Source: Patescibacteria group bacterium
Lineage (GTDB): Bacteria > Patescibacteria > UBA1384 > CAILIB01
Direction: 5' to 3'
Assembly: GCA_020696955.1 (NCBI GenBank)
Contig: JAJFBK010000039.1
Span: forward strand, 1 to 6,072
DNA length: 6,072 bases
Shown here piece by piece: positions 5,002 through 6,072 of this stretch (position 1 is its first letter; the number at the start of each line of letters is the position of its first letter). The notes under the pieces are model-generated. The model saw only the letters and a list, made by a program, of their open reading frames with translations. It ran no database searches and was not told the DNA's origin. Made by a program: the position numbers and the translations under genes.

Positions 5002-6072
5002 TTACGGTAATATGTGTTTGAAAATGTTTCGTGCCTTGTTCAAAGCTGGTCCCAATTGAACGGGAGTTTGCCTCTTCGGAGAGGATGAAGAATTTGCAGC
5101 TTCCAGACCCCAAAGCATCAATCCGACACTTGCAGAATACATAGGGTCAGATAGGTTGTCAACCATTCCGGCAACGTCGTGATTGACTTCGCCAATCTGA
5201 ACTGGTAAACGAAGCGTGTCTTTGGCAAGTTCAACGATGCCTTCTTGCTTGGCTCCCCCTCCAGTCAGGATGATTCCGGCTGGAAGCATTCCGTCTCGTC
5301 CTACTTTTCGAAGCTCGTCACGGATCATGAGAAGGATCTCATTTAGGCGGGCCTCAATGATTTGGGAGATGTATTTGATTCCGGCTTCACCCTCTTCATT
5401 CTTGTTGATCTTTCTGAGATCGACTACTTCGTCGGTAAAGTTATCAGGAAGAGCAGTGCCGTACTTTACCTTAAGCACTTCGGCAGTATCGATAGAGGTT
5501 CTCAGTCCGATGGCGATGTCGTTGGTGATGTGGGTGGCGCCAATAGGCAGTACGCCGGCGTGGAGGATGTCTCCTTCTTCAAAGACTACGAAGTCAGTGG
5601 TTCCGCCTCCGATATCGATAACGGCTACGCCGATCTCTTTCTGGCGCTTTGAAAGAAGTGAACGTGAAGCGGCCAGTGGGGTGAACACCATGTCGGTAAT
5701 GGCGATTCCGGCCTGAGAGAGGCACTTTGCCAGGTTCTTGATGGAAGCGTTGGCGCCGCTGATAACCTCAGTTTCTACTTCAAGACGGATACCTGACATC
5801 CCTACCGGATCAGTAATGCCAGTTTGTCCGTCTATAGAGTAGCTACGAGGAATGGCGTGAAGAATCTGTCGGTTTGGCGGTACGCTTACGGCCCTAGCGG
5901 CGTCCAGTACTCGGAGCGTATCGTTATCGGTAATCTCACCATCTGGGCGGGACACGGCAATAACGCCTTTTGAAGACGTTGACTGGATGTGTACTCCCCC
6001 GATGCTGACAGTGGCTTCAGTAATAGGAAGTCCGCTCATTCGCTCGGCTTCTTCCAGAGAGGCAGAGATGGA
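5002..6072 (-). CDS. ftsA: cell division protein FtsA (5' end outside window)
   Basis: Actin-like ATPase that tethers FtsZ to the membrane and recruits later division proteins. The last 356 residues are visible. The frame stays open to the window edge: an internal Met lies at 6037-6039, but the upstream residues SISASLEEAERMSGL match the FtsA helix before VSIGGVHIQ, so the true start is beyond 6072. The FtsA-specific 1C domain follows, with the stretch ILHAIPRSYSIDGQTGITDP just before GMSGIRLEV. The phosphate-binding IDIGGGTTDF is at visible residues 152-161, and the adenosine-binding ILTGGGAKQEG begins at 268. The C-terminus, after a Ser-rich linker, is PALNKARNIFKHILP, which can form the amphipathic helix that FtsA uses to bind the membrane. 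The stop lies 12 bases before the ftsZ ATG. Confidence 0.97.
   Translation of the reverse strand, partial: SISASLEEAERMSGLPITEATVSIGGVHIQSTSSKGVIAVSRPDGEITDNDTLRVLDAARAVSVPPNRQILHAIPRSYSIDGQTGITDPVGMSGIRLEVETEVISGANASIKNLAKCLSQAGIAITDMVFTPLAASRSLLSKRQKEIGVAVIDIGGGTTDFVVFEEGDILHAGVLPIGATHITNDIAIGLRTSIDTAEVLKVKYGTALPDNFTDEVVDLRKINKNEEGEAGIKYISQIIEARLNEILLMIRDELRKVGRDGMLPAGIILTGGGAKQEGIVELAKDTLRLPVQIGEVNHDVAGMVDNLSDPMYSASVGLMLWGLEAANSSSSPKRQTPVQLGPALNKARNIFKHILP

Noticed and set aside
5216..5716. Open frame on the plus strand, 166 codons, opposite ftsA
   Set aside because: Low-complexity Ser/Arg/Pro-rich translation typical of an antisense shadow; ftsA on the minus strand is certain.
6037..6039. 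ATG as the start of ftsA
   Set aside because: The frame continues upstream to the window edge with residues that fit the FtsA helix before this Met, so it is internal.

Overview
The window carries six protein-coding genes, all on the minus strand, in a tightly packed layout with no gene-free stretch longer than about 135 bases. I see no tRNA, rRNA, CRISPR array, insertion sequence or phage gene. The organism is a bacterium with moderate GC content. Several features fit a member of the Candidate Phyla Radiation (Patescibacteria, perhaps Parcubacteria-like): short intergenic gaps, mostly Shine-Dalgarno-less starts, extended -10 promoters, an unusual UDP-GlcNAc 2-epimerase with a large insertion, and ftsA-ftsZ standing next to small ASCH-domain genes. 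This placement is inference, not proof. Standard stop codons (TAA, TAG) end every complete gene, and nothing suggests that UGA is reassigned.

Reading in the direction of transcription, from high to low coordinates, there are four apparent transcription units. (1) ftsA (5' end outside the window) and ftsZ, 12 bases apart, encode the membrane-anchored actin-like tether and the tubulin-like ring protein of cell division. They end at a hairpin only 3 bases after the ftsZ stop (3687-3720). (2) A small stand-alone ASCH-domain protein (3269-3613) has its own extended -10 promoter, which lies inside an imperfect 24-bp palindrome that may be an operator. (3) A 445-residue protein (1797-3134) combines an N-terminal GNAT acetyltransferase, a degenerate second GNAT-like domain and a C-terminal ASCH domain. 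It has its own promoter and the only canonical Shine-Dalgarno sequence in the window, and it ends at a strong intrinsic terminator (1749-1782). (4) manC-like mannose-1-phosphate guanylyltransferase and a wecB-like UDP-GlcNAc 2-epimerase (cut by the window start), 4 bases apart, have an extended -10 promoter. They supply activated sugars (GDP-mannose, UDP-ManNAc) for surface polysaccharide.

The division genes and the sugar-nucleotide genes are ordinary in function. The least explained part is the middle block (about 1750-3680). There two ASCH proteins of different subfamilies lie back to back under separate promoters, and one of them is fused to acetyltransferase domains. ASCH/EVE-like folds bind RNA or modified bases, and one ASCH protein (YqfB) hydrolyses N4-acetylcytidine. 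A link between acetyl transfer and RNA or nucleoside recognition is therefore a reasonable but untested hypothesis.
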